Positions 52,037 to 62,005 of a stretch of 64,000 nt of DNA are shown here, one piece after another. The translations under genes and the position numbers were made by a program. The stretch is from Strigamia acuminata. Lineage: Eukaryota; Arthropoda; Chilopoda; Geophilomorpha; Linotaeniidae. Each line of letters starts with the position of its first letter. Within the stretch, counting starts at the first letter, position 1. Below the pieces are notes generated by a model, which was not told the origin of the DNA, did not search any database, and saw only the letters and a list, made by a program, of their open reading frames with translations. Location: positions 52,585,369-52,649,368 of the forward strand of contig OX442314.1 in the NCBI GenBank assembly GCA_949358305.1, given 5' to 3'.

Positions 52037-52810
52037 TTAGTCGCCGTCGTCGCTGTCATCGTCGCTCTCAACGTCAATCCTATCGTGGCTGTGATCGCTG
52101 CTCTCATCGTCGCTCTCAGCTGGAAAGAATTGAAGCTGCAGGTTCAACCCGTCTTTCTCTGCCGTTTGCTGCATCATTTTAGCGTCAAAAAGCTGTCTTC
52201 TCATCTCATCAATGTGCAAACTCACATGTAACTCGACCAGAGATTCGATTTTCCAAAGATCCTCAATCGCTGACGGCCCCAACAAAACACATTTAACAAG
52301 TTGCAAACTTTAGAGTTTCTTCTTCGCCATAAACTCAGTAAACTCGCGTGCTATTTTATCGCTGAAACCGTAACAACAGCAAAGTCCAAGCGACTCGAGA
52401 TTCGGACACATGTGCAACACCTGGAAAAAACGACCGGAAGAACACTAAACATCCAAAGAACCGTTCATACAAATGTCAACTAATTTCTCAAAATACAAAT
52501 TCCGCAAACTGACTTCTGAGTGGATCAAACGCATCATTTCTGGAGACACACAAGAAGGTCAACTCCTTGAATTTCGTCAAACTGTGCAGCATTTTGAGAG
52601 TGAAAACGTCCGAATTGATGAAGATTGTGCAAACTTTGGGACACGTGAGCACAGCGATGTCCAGCTCATCTTGAATGGATTCATTGGGGGGCACGAAACG
52701 CAATGTTCTCACTCACTTTCAACTAGTGGCCGCTGATTTTAAGTAAAAATTCAAAATCAAAATTTGGACTGGAAAACCTCATTCTAAGTTGTGCTGCTGT
52801 GGATATATCA
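52037..52810 (-). pseudogene. Degraded LRR gene family copy
   Basis: Pieces in the right order: the C-terminal LRR part and acidic tail (52306-52037, LLGPSAIEDLWKIESLVELHVSL), an LRR piece at 52712-52488 (LDIAVLTCPKVC), and exon 2 remnants at about 52810-52723 (NFDFEFLLKISGH). Stops and frame changes separate them, the intron and exon 1 are missing. A dead copy. Confidence 0.7.
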
Positions 52811-53157
52811 ATGGAGCAACTCTTGAATAAAATTTTCTTTGTTCCTTCCAAGGTATTCATGAAAAAAAAATTGCTAATCGTTGAATATGTTTTGCCATAC
52901 ATTAAACTAAAAACCAAAAAAAAAATAAAGATGACCACCAACTCAATAATGGAATGTTTCCTATTAAAACTGTTGTTTCAGTTGATGAAAGGTGACAGTA
53001 AATTGAAAAAAAAAATATTTGGATCCAAAGTGACAACAAAAACTACACAAACACTCAAATTAGATGAGAATTGTTATAAGTCAAATAAAGATACAGTGTA
53101 TCATTACAGTGGACATTGTTTATAGAAAGGATTGACAAAATTGATGAGAATAGTCAT
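52811..53157. other. AT-rich sequence left of gypsy-B
   Basis: Resembles the region downstream of the other LRR copies near 24540-24600 (CAAACACTCAAATTAGATGA). It ends in the GTCAT duplication at 53153-53157. Confidence 0.4.
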
Positions 53158-53325
53158 TGGAGTGTCTTACTCCATCGGTCAATCTTGACCAATCGTTATG
53201 TTTTGGCGCTTTTAAGAGCAGCGCCACCTATATTGTAATTCGACAATAAACCAGTCAGTTTAGTTTACTATGGCCGACATGTTGTCTTTCTTGACCATCA
53301 TTCATCAAATCATACGAACACAATA
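53158..53325 (+). repeat. gypsy-B 5' LTR
   Basis: 168 bp, TGGAGTG...CACAATA. Contains AATAAA at about 53246. Confidence 0.93.
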
Positions 53326-53532
53326 ATTGGCGACGAGGAGGATCGCAATCGACGACCCACAACCAGATGCAGCTTCGTATCTACTTTTTGTGAGTTTTTT
53401 TTGTGACTTTTGATGAACTTTTTCGCCGTTTTTGACCGTCGCTGACCACGCCGTCCCCGAAGTAGGCCTAGTCGTTCTGTGCTTCGAATTTTCGTGTTTT
53501 CTCGTGCCATATTCCGTCTCCTTGCCATCAAG

Positions 53533-56500
53533 ATGTCGACGTTGAAAGGTACACTTCGCGAATACGATTCCAGTGATGATTGGGAACTTTATTGTTTGCG
53601 TATGGCGAGTATTTTCGCCTGCAACAAGATTGTTGACGATTTGGAGCAGGTTCACACGCTGCTCGCATACGTGGGCATGCCGACGCTGAAGTTACTGGTG
53701 TCGCTTACAGCACCCAAGAAGCCGGCTGAGCTGAAATATGCCGAATTAGTGGCGCTCATGCAGAAGAACGCGCGCCCGAAGCCGCTCGTTTTGGCCGAAA
53801 TACGTCGATTTCATCGGCGCGATCGCCAGGCAGGTGAGACTGTCACCGAATACTCGTTGGCTCTCCAAGACCTTGCCCAAAATTGCGACTTTGGTGAAAA
53901 TAAATCGGACGAGCTGCGGAATCGATTTTTATGTGGCCTGCAAAATGAGCAAGTCCAACACGCGTTAACCCTGAAAACTGACTTAACTTTTGACGACGCC
54001 GTTGCTTTTGCGGCTTCCGCTGAGGTGTCATCGAAGGAATTTTCAACTATTGCTGCCCAAAATATCGCTGCCACTCCGGTGCACAAACTCCACGAGTCAA
54101 AACCGCGATACGAGCCGAACAAGAGAGGCGGGAGGCGCTTCAAGAAGAAAAATGCTGCTTTTCCTGTTTCTCACCGACCATCCAGTAAAGGAAATGCGTC
54201 CGGGTGCTTAGCTTGTGGTAAATCAGACCATTCTCGCGATGCGTGTCGTTTTCGGGACGCCAAGTGCCACGGCTGTGGTAAAACTGGACATATTCGTCCG
54301 GTGTGTCGTTCTCGTGTTCCAGCATCGGATTCCACTCACGTTGTTCGTTTTAACGAGGACATGGACTTCTATCGAGTTCACACTGGTCCCGCAACTGCAG
54401 TTAATTCCGTGCATTTGCCACGTGTGAAGCCAGTTATGATCACCATTTGTATCGATGGTGTCAATCTCGATATGGAGATGGGCACGGGGGCAGGTGCTTC
54501 AATTATTGCTCTTGATTTATATCTAAAACATTTTTCTCATTTTCCATTGCAGACCATCCCGTGCAACATGTACACGTACACAGGCGACCAAATACAGATG
54601 GAGGGAGTTATTGAAGTTCCAGTCAGGTTCAAAAATCGTAATTTTCAATTGCCACTCTGTGTCGCACGGGATGGTCCAGTTCCGTTGTTGGGCAGAGGTT
54701 GGTTATGCATGTTCGGGCTCCTTTCGAAAACTGCTGAAGCGGTCGGCGCGAAAATCTACAAGGTCGATCCCATTGCAACTCAGCCCGAGGTTCTCGATTC
54801 CACTTCCGCCAAAGCTTTGGAAACGTTGTTGCTGAAGCACGAGCACACTTTCCGCGATGAAATTGGTTGCTTTAACAAGTCCACAGTCCACATTGACGTT
54901 GACCCAACGGTGCAGCCGATTTTTCTAAAAGCTTATCCAGTCCCCATAGCAGTTAAGCCATTGGTCGAGGCTGAGTTAGCGCGTTTGCAAGCGCTCGGTA
55001 TTATTTCCCCAGTTGCATCATCACGTTGGGCAACGCCCGTGATGCATGTTAAAAAGTCTGATGGCACCATCAAATTGGCTGGTTGCTATAATCGGACAAT
55101 TAACAAAGCTATTTTTCCCAACTCATATCCTTTGCCTTTATTTGCAGATGTGACCGCCAAATTGTCAGGGGGGGAAACTTATTCCGTATTAGATATGAAT
55201 TCAGCTTTTAATCAACTGGAACTAGATGAGGAGAGTAAAATGTCCTGTACGATTAATACGCATTTGGGCCTTTTTAGAGTAAATAGGTTGTTTTATGGAA
55301 TTTCATCCGCTCCCGCTCTATTCCAACAAACGATGGACCAGTTGACCGCCAAGGTGAACAGCGCTCAGCCGTTTATCGATGATTCTGCCGTGACAGGTGT
55401 GACTAACTCAGTTCACCTGCAAAACTTGGATGTGCTCCTGTCGACATTCGGCGGAGCCGGGCTTACTTTGAATCGCCGGAAGTGTCGCTTTATGCAACGG
55501 TCGATCCAGTTCCTAGGTTTGAATATTTCTAAACATGGCATTTCCCCGATAGATTCCAAACTCGCTCCTTTACGAGATGCAACGCGCCCCAGTGATGTAA
55601 CCTCTTTGAAATCGTTCCTTGGTCTCATCAATTACTACGGTCGCTTTGTTGCAAATTTGTCTACTCTGCTTGAACCGTTATATCGTTTAACACGTGACGA
55701 TGTCGAGTGGAAGTGGACAGAGGAGCACGAGTCCACATGGAAAAAGGTTAAGGTTGCAGTATCCACAGAGTCAGCGTTGGTTCACTTTGATCAGTCTAAA
55801 AAATTGTTTCTGACAGTCGATGCTTCCCCGGTAGGCGTGGGAGCGTTCTTGTCGCACCTCGATCCAGACGGTACTCACAGGCCAATCGCCTTTGCGAGTT
55901 CTCTTTTGTCGGCCGCGCAGAAGAACTACGCACAGATAGAGCGTGAGGGATTCGCCATTATTTATGGCATAAGAAAATTCCACCACTACCTGTTTGGGCG
56001 TCGTTTCTTTCTGCGTACGGACCACAAACCCCTTGTCTCGATATTCGGAGAGAAAAAGGGATGTAATCAGATCGTGGCTGCACGACTGCATCGTTGGGCG
56101 GTATTTTTATCCGCATATGATTTCGTAATTAAACACGTGCCTGCTGTGGACAACGCCATTGCCGATGGCTTGTCTCGTAATCCACAACCGAGTGTGGACA
56201 GCAAAGAAGATTTGGAAGTCGGCATTAACAAAATTTATTCAACTCTCATTTCAGATTTTCCCATGACTGCTACTTCTCTCAAAGCTGCATATGCAGCTGA
56301 TGAAGTATTGCAAGCTGTTTTGCGACATGTTCGCACCGGATGGGAATCGCGGACGTTGGATGTTGCTGAATTTTATAAACAGCGAGACTCATTCTCAACC
56401 TTTGATGAATATTTATTTCTCTCCGACAGGTTGGTGATTCCGAAAGCTGTTCGTCGTTCGGTGTTGGTCGAGCTCCATGCGGGTCATTACGGCATTGTCC

Positions 56501-57618
56501 GTACCAAATCGTTGGCGCGAGCCACGGTTTGGTGGCCTGGAATCGACGCTGACATCGAGCGCACAGTTAAGAATTGCGATGTATGCCAGCGAAGCTTGCC
56601 CGATCCGCCAAAATCAAACACCGTCAGTTGGCCAGTTCCAGACCAGGTGTGGGGACGGGTACATCTCGATTTCGCCGGCCCATTCCACAACGCGATGTTC
56701 CTGCTGGCGGTTGACGCAAAAACCAAGTGGTGCGAAGTTCGCAAGATGACTACAACCACTGCTGCCGCCACCATTGAAGTAATCAAGTCTTGGTTCGAAA
56801 ATCACGGTTTGCCATTGCATTTCCATACCGACAACGGGCCACAGTTCACCTCGCAGGAATTTCGCCAGTTCTTGGCGATAAATGGAATTCGTCACACTCT
56901 CTCACCGCCATACCATCCAGCTACAAATGGCGCGGTTGAGGGTTTTGTGAAGACTTTTAAAAATCAAGTTGATAAATTTCTAACCTTAAATTTCTCCTTG
57001 TCGGATGCCGTATCACGCTTTATCTCATCGTATCGCTCAACACCTCACGCCACGACGAAAGTTACACCAGCTGCCGCCTTTCTTCAACGTGAAATCCGAA
57101 CTCGACTACACTTGCTGAACCCACGACTATTGCCTGATGTCGACCAGATTGACATTCCGCGCCGTTTCGACGTTGGGGATCTCGTGTTTGCTCGAGATTA
57201 TCGCGGTACGCCTAAGTGGATTCCAGGAATAATAAAGAAGAAAACTTCCTCATCCACGTACGACGTAGAAGTTGCCCTTGATGTGACGTGGAATCGCCAC
57301 ATTGACCAGTTGCGACGTCGCGCGGATCCGAGTTTGTTGCCACAAAATGGGGGGAAAGATTGTAGAAGTTCCCTGCTCCCTTTTGCACTCACTTCACCGC
57401 CGACTGCACCGCCTGTGCCCGTGCTTGATCCACCACTCGTCATTCCACCAGCTGTCGTACCACAGAATGTTGTGCCAACACATGCACCACCGCTGCCCGT
57501 TCGTGCGCCATCGCCACCTGCAATTGCTGGCTCGAGTGCTCCAGTTCCTTCAGCGCTTAGCCCTCGACCAGTCCGAAACAGGAAACAAACGGACTTTTAT
57601 GGTTTCCCACCGAATTAA
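53533..57618 (+). CDS. gypsy-B gag-pol polyprotein (1361 aa), protease motif changed
   Basis: Starts at ATG 53533, the counterpart of the gypsy-A start. Zinc knuckles CLACGKSDHSRDAC and CHGCGKTGHIRPVC, RT with LDMNSAFNQ and FIDD near 616, RNase H TVDAS, integrase zinc region and core motifs HLDFAGPF and HTDNGPQF are all present. At residue 317, where gypsy-A has the catalytic aspartate of DTGA, this copy reads GTGA (GGC at 54481-54483). The frame is otherwise open. Without protease activity it could not process its own polyprotein. Confidence 0.93.
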   Translation: MSTLKGTLREYDSSDDWELYCLRMASIFACNKIVDDLEQVHTLLAYVGMPTLKLLVSLTAPKKPAELKYAELVALMQKNARPKPLVLAEIRRFHRRDRQAGETVTEYSLALQDLAQNCDFGENKSDELRNRFLCGLQNEQVQHALTLKTDLTFDDAVAFAASAEVSSKEFSTIAAQNIAATPVHKLHESKPRYEPNKRGGRRFKKKNAAFPVSHRPSSKGNASGCLACGKSDHSRDACRFRDAKCHGCGKTGHIRPVCRSRVPASDSTHVVRFNEDMDFYRVHTGPATAVNSVHLPRVKPVMITICIDGVNLDMEMGTGAGASIIALDLYLKHFSHFPLQTIPCNMYTYTGDQIQMEGVIEVPVRFKNRNFQLPLCVARDGPVPLLGRGWLCMFGLLSKTAEAVGAKIYKVDPIATQPEVLDSTSAKALETLLLKHEHTFRDEIGCFNKSTVHIDVDPTVQPIFLKAYPVPIAVKPLVEAELARLQALGIISPVASSRWATPVMHVKKSDGTIKLAGCYNRTINKAIFPNSYPLPLFADVTAKLSGGETYSVLDMNSAFNQLELDEESKMSCTINTHLGLFRVNRLFYGISSAPALFQQTMDQLTAKVNSAQPFIDDSAVTGVTNSVHLQNLDVLLSTFGGAGLTLNRRKCRFMQRSIQFLGLNISKHGISPIDSKLAPLRDATRPSDVTSLKSFLGLINYYGRFVANLSTLLEPLYRLTRDDVEWKWTEEHESTWKKVKVAVSTESALVHFDQSKKLFLTVDASPVGVGAFLSHLDPDGTHRPIAFASSLLSAAQKNYAQIEREGFAIIYGIRKFHHYLFGRRFFLRTDHKPLVSIFGEKKGCNQIVAARLHRWAVFLSAYDFVIKHVPAVDNAIADGLSRNPQPSVDSKEDLEVGINKIYSTLISDFPMTATSLKAAYAADEVLQAVLRHVRTGWESRTLDVAEFYKQRDSFSTFDEYLFLSDRLVIPKAVRRSVLVELHAGHYGIVRTKSLARATVWWPGIDADIERTVKNCDVCQRSLPDPPKSNTVSWPVPDQVWGRVHLDFAGPFHNAMFLLAVDAKTKWCEVRKMTTTTAAATIEVIKSWFENHGLPLHFHTDNGPQFTSQEFRQFLAINGIRHTLSPPYHPATNGAVEGFVKTFKNQVDKFLTLNFSLSDAVSRFISSYRSTPHATTKVTPAAAFLQREIRTRLHLLNPRLLPDVDQIDIPRRFDVGDLVFARDYRGTPKWIPGIIKKKTSSSTYDVEVALDVTWNRHIDQLRRRADPSLLPQNGGKDCRSSLLPFALTSPPTAPPVPVLDPPLVIPPAVVPQNVVPTHAPPLPVRAPSPPAIAGSSAPVPSALSPRPVRNRKQTDFYGFPPN

Positions 57619-57775
57619 TGTTTGTGTTTGTGTTTTGAAATAATTGATTTCATTTTCTATTTGCTTAAATTTCAACTTTGTTCTTTATTAGCTTTTATTA
57701 CATGTGTTTAATGTTTAATTTGTTTTATCCTTTCTTGATTGTATAATTGGTGTTTCTCCCAATTAAAGGGGATGT

Positions 57776-57943
57776 TGGAGTGTCTTACTCCATCGGTCAA
57801 TCTTGACCAATCGTTATGTTTTGGCGCTTTTAAGAGCAGCGCCACCTATATTGTAATTCGACAATAAACCAGTCAGTTTAGTTTACTATGGCCGACATGT
57901 TGTCTTTCTTGACCATCATTCATCAAATCATACGAACACAATA
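57776..57943 (+). repeat. gypsy-B 3' LTR
   Basis: 168 bp, identical by eye to the 5' LTR; preceded by AAAGGGGATG purine tract. Confidence 0.93.
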
Positions 57944-58081
57944 GTCATTTTCTTGCTCGTTTCAAAACTTTTTGATTTAAGACATATTTCACCAAATATT
58001 CACAGAAATGACATATTAACTTTCTATTTTCAAATACAAAGAATATCGATTTAATGCAGACACGCAACCTCTGACAACTCG

Positions 58082-60036
58082 TTAGTCGCCGACGTCGCCG
58101 CCGTCACCACCGTCGCTCTCAACGTCAGTCCAATCGTCGCTATGTCATCGCTGCTCTCATCGCCGCTCTCATCATCATTAGAATAGGGAACGAATTGCAG
58201 CAGCAGGTTCACCCCGTATCGCTCAGCCGATTGCTGCATCATATGAGCGTCGAAAAGCTGTCTTCTGATCTCATCAACGTGCAAACTCACATCTAACTCG
58301 ACCAGAGATTTGATTTTGCAAAAACCCTCAATCGCTGACGGTCCCAACAAAACACATTCATCAAGTTGCAAACGTTTGAGTTTCTTCTTCGCCATAAACT
58401 CGACAAACTCGCGTGCTATTTTATCGCTGAAACCGCAGCAATTGCCAAGTTCAAGCTTCTCGAGATTCGGACACATGTCCAACACCTGAAAAAAACGACC
58501 GGAAGATACCCAAACATCCAAGGGACCGTCCATATCAAATTCAACCAATTTCTCCAAACACAAATGACGCAAACTGAGTGGATTTGTGTCATCTATGGTG
58601 ACACTTTCGCCCATAAGAGCATACAAGAAGGCTAACTCCTTGAATTTCGTCAAACTGTGCAGCATTTTGAGGGTGAAAACCTCCGAATGGATGTAGATTC
58701 TCCAAAGTTTGGGACACGTGAGCACGGCGATGTCCAGCACATCTTCAATGCAGTGATCGGGGGGCCAAAGCTACAATTTTCTCAGGTTGTATTGCTGTGG
58801 TGGCGAGTCAAGTGGCAACAGGCCCTTAAGCCACCTATTGCAATCAAAAATTCTCATAATTCCCACGTCTTCGATCGATGTCATCGTGTTCAATACAAAG
58901 CAGCGGCAGTCCGCTGAAATGTCCTCACCGTAAAATTCGAATACTCGCAAGGTCTTTCTGAGTATGGAATCTTCTGCGCACAGTTTTCTCACAATAACGT
59001 CTGTGGTTTCAATGATATGAAGCTCAACGAGTGGCAGTTGGGCGATGTGTATGGCCGCATCGTCTGCAAAAAGACCGCCGTCTGTAGATTTGGCATTATA
59101 CGGCATATTTCTTTGCAAGCACTGGCTGTGAGGGTACTTTCCAAGGGAAGACATAAGTCTGTCAGATTCTATGTGATAAATACAATTAGAAGAATTAAAA
59201 CAACAAATGTCGCACATTTTCCATTAATGTGCTCGAAAATTTTACGGTCAAAATACATTTTACAACAGAAAAATGCACGGATAAAGCATTTTTGTCTGAA
59301 AACACTATTTTTTTTCTTAGAATATTGCATTTTTTCTGCAAATCAATTTTTTTTTTACCTCAAAATGCTTTTTTCTGTTTGCAAATGCATTTTTCTATTT
59401 GTATATTTATTCTTTTATTTTTAAATACGGAGTACATTTTTCTATCTGTAAATGCATTTTTTCACCTCAAAATGCGTTTAACTGTCTGCACAAGCACTTT
59501 TATGGCTTGAAAATACACTTTTCTGCTTAATAAAGAGTCATTTCTGAATTTTTAATATTTGGTCTGTTTTTTTTTCGGATTTAATAATTTATCGTCTTGT
59601 GTGAGATTTTCCGTCAGTGTCTGTGTGAAGACAGTTCCCTTTTGATACTCACTTTCAACTTGTGGCCGCTAATTGTAAGTAAAAATTCCAAATCAAAATT
59701 TGCACTGAAAAACCTCATGCTAAGTATTCTCTGTTGCTCGTAGAGAAATGGAACGACGTCCCACGCTTCCGGCCTGCGAATTTCGACGTTCCAAAAATCC
59801 TCCTCCTCATTCAAACTCGTCAGCATTTGGTCGCGAACGGTATAAGCTAAATCGGACCGTGTGTTATTAATAATCACGAAATAAATTGACAAATTCAAGT
59901 GTAACTTACGTAGGGCATCGAAATAAGTGATTAATTGCACCGTATTTTTCATTTGAATGTCGTCCATTTCCTCAACGTTCCGTTGTATCATACAACCGAA
60001 AAGAATTCGAATTGCCAAGTCGCTTAATGTCTGCAT
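58082..60036 (-). pseudogene. LRR gene family copy with frameshifts and a stop
   Basis: Exon 1 (60036-59910) and exon 2 (59846-59653) are intact and splice in frame; the N-terminus has the BC-box-like TLSDLAIRIL. The long intron has the family's T-rich repeats. The last exon (from 59168) has a small deletion with frame change near 59090, an in-frame TAG near 58770 after the NLRKL sequence, and another frame change in the acidic tail. Between them the LRR code is well preserved (LEKLELGNCCGFSD, LKRLQLDE), so loss was recent. Confidence 0.75.
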
Positions 60037-60424
60037 TTTTGATTCTGCTCAAGAAATAGACAAATTAATAAGTGACATTGTGGATTAGTTTTATCTTTAC
60101 CTGAAATTTTGTCCCCTAAACTTCTTTTTCAGTCATAATTTCCAAAAATAGTAACTCTAGCAACAAGTAAACAAAAACGTGGAAATGTTTAACAACAACA
60201 AAAGCTCATTAAAAAATAATTTGTTGTTCACTCCACGATATTGTTTATTTTAAAATTTCATACTTTGTTTGTTGCTTCATGTTTCTTTTCTTGTGGTGCC
60301 TAGGGGGCGCCGTAATAGCAGCGTGACAAAATAACAGGTATTTCAACGTTACAGAGTTATACAGGGAAGCGAACATAGAAAAATGCTTTATTAGAGCGAG
60401 AATACATTTTATACATTTTATACA

Positions 60425-60960
60425 TGTGCAAAACGCTCCGAGTGTTCAAGTTAAGCAATCAAATTGTAATGGACTGATTCTGCACGATATTGAACACAAT
60501 GAAATCGATCGACGACTGACACGTTCGATTCCAGGTGGCTCAAAGGTCAAAGCGCAGCAATACAATCTGAGAAAATTGGTCTTCCTGTACCCTTCGCGAC
60601 GACATTGAGGAGGAGCTGGAGATAGGCGTGCTCACGTGTCCCAAAGTTTCCAGAATCGACATGACCCCGAATATCCTCACTCTCAAATTGCTGCAGAGTT
60701 TGACGAAATTCAAGAAGTTGCGCAAGTTGTACGTCGACGTGAAAATAACGGAGGAAAATGATGCGTTAGATCGAGTTTGTTTGCGCGATTTGCGGTTTGA
60801 TAAATTGGTGGAATTTTCACTGTATGAGAGCACAGATCGTTGAGTTAGCTCTGGTTATTTGTTCGAGTTGTTAGACATGTGTCACAAACTGGAGAATCTC
60901 GTTCTACAGCAGTGATCCGGCTTCAGTAGCAAAATTTCGCACGACATGGACGACGTGTTG
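60425..60960 (+). pseudogene. LRR gene family fragment on the opposite strand
   Basis: Starts at a KTLRVF-like segment, has an in-frame stop near 60473, and continues with QQYNLRKLVFL and LLQSLTKFKKLRKLYV, then decays. It is the only copy on the plus strand and lacks the exon 1-2 region. Confidence 0.65.
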
Positions 60961-61207
60961 GACGTTGTTGAAAATCAGATTGCAGAATGGAACTTTTTCA
61001 CTTTTCAGCATCATCACTTCCTTCAAATTCCATTACATTACATCGCAATTCAAACACGCAAACCACACACAAACCTCCATTAGCAATTCTTGTCTTTTCT
61101 TGAGTGAACAAAGCAGACGTTAAACCGTTAAAATTGCTATACCAATAACCATTTTTGGTTGTTATTGATAATTACGAAATAAATACACAAATTCAAGTGT
61201 AACTTAC

Positions 61208-61334
61208 GTAGGTTATCGAAATAAGCGATTAATTGCAACATGTTTTTCATTTCGACGTCGTCCATTTTTTCAACGTTCCATTTAATCATACAGTTGAAAA
61301 GAATTTCAATTGCCATGTCGCTTAATGTGTCCAT
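61208..61334 (-). pseudogene. Orphan exon 1 of the LRR gene family
   Basis: ATG 61334, with TLSDMAIEIL and VEKMDDVEMKNMLQLIAYFDNL, ending at the usual CTAC/gtaagt donor. The next exon is absent. It carries the family's upstream motif at about 61433-61465. Confidence 0.65.
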
Positions 61335-62005
61335 TTTCGATTCTGCTCAAGAAATGGAGAATTTAATGGTGAAATTTTGCATGAAGAGCTTATAAAATCT
61401 TGTGCCCTAATCTTCTTTTTCTGTCATAATTTCTAACAATAGTTACCCTAGCAACAAGTAAACAAAAAACGTGGAAATGTTTAACAACAATAAAAGGTTA
61501 TTTTGCCTTGCCAAAAGGAAATTTAAAAAAAAATTTACCACAAACCAATACATTAAAATAAAAAGTTGTTGTTGACTCCATTGATGTGTGTTTGTTGTAA
61601 AATTCCATTCCATAGTTTCATATTGGAAAATGTTGAATTGAATGCACTTGTGAATCTTCAAGGTTTACCGCTTAATTCTTTAATTCAATCGATGTTAATT
61701 GACTTAATTCGGTCATGAAATGGTTATAAACCGAGATAATTGAATGCATTAATATTAATTTTCCAGAATATGATGAAATTGTGGCTTATGTCCAAAGTAA
61801 AAATCCAGATTTGCATGTTTAGCATAAATATGAAGTTTGAAGATTTAGCTGCAGATGGAGATGTAGAAGATGATGAAGAAAAATATGAAGACGTAGATGA
61901 AAGTGAAAATGAATATAAAATTAAATGTATAGATCCATTTTTATTATTATTATTATCAGTATTTAAAACATACACTCGCTTACTCTATTCTTGTATAAAT
62001 TAGAA
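61335..62005. other. Intergenic sequence
   Basis: Holds the LRR upstream motif (AACAATAGTTACCCTAGCAA near 61436). An 87-codon plus-strand frame at 61740-62003 with an acidic middle is not convincing as a gene. Confidence 0.4.

Larger units (their letters stand above)
53158..57943 (+). mobile_element. gypsy-B: Ty3/gypsy element, sibling of gypsy-A
   Basis: 168-bp LTRs that look identical (53158-53325, 57776-57943), flanked by GTCAT (53153-53157, 57944-57948). The primer site TTGGCGACGAGGA follows the 5' LTR. The polyprotein aligns residue by residue with gypsy-A for long stretches. Recent by its LTRs, but the protease motif is altered. Confidence 0.93.

Noticed and set aside
61740-62003. 87-codon acidic plus-strand gene
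   Set aside because: Low-complexity Asp/Glu middle in AT-rich sequence, no splice partner and no family resemblance.
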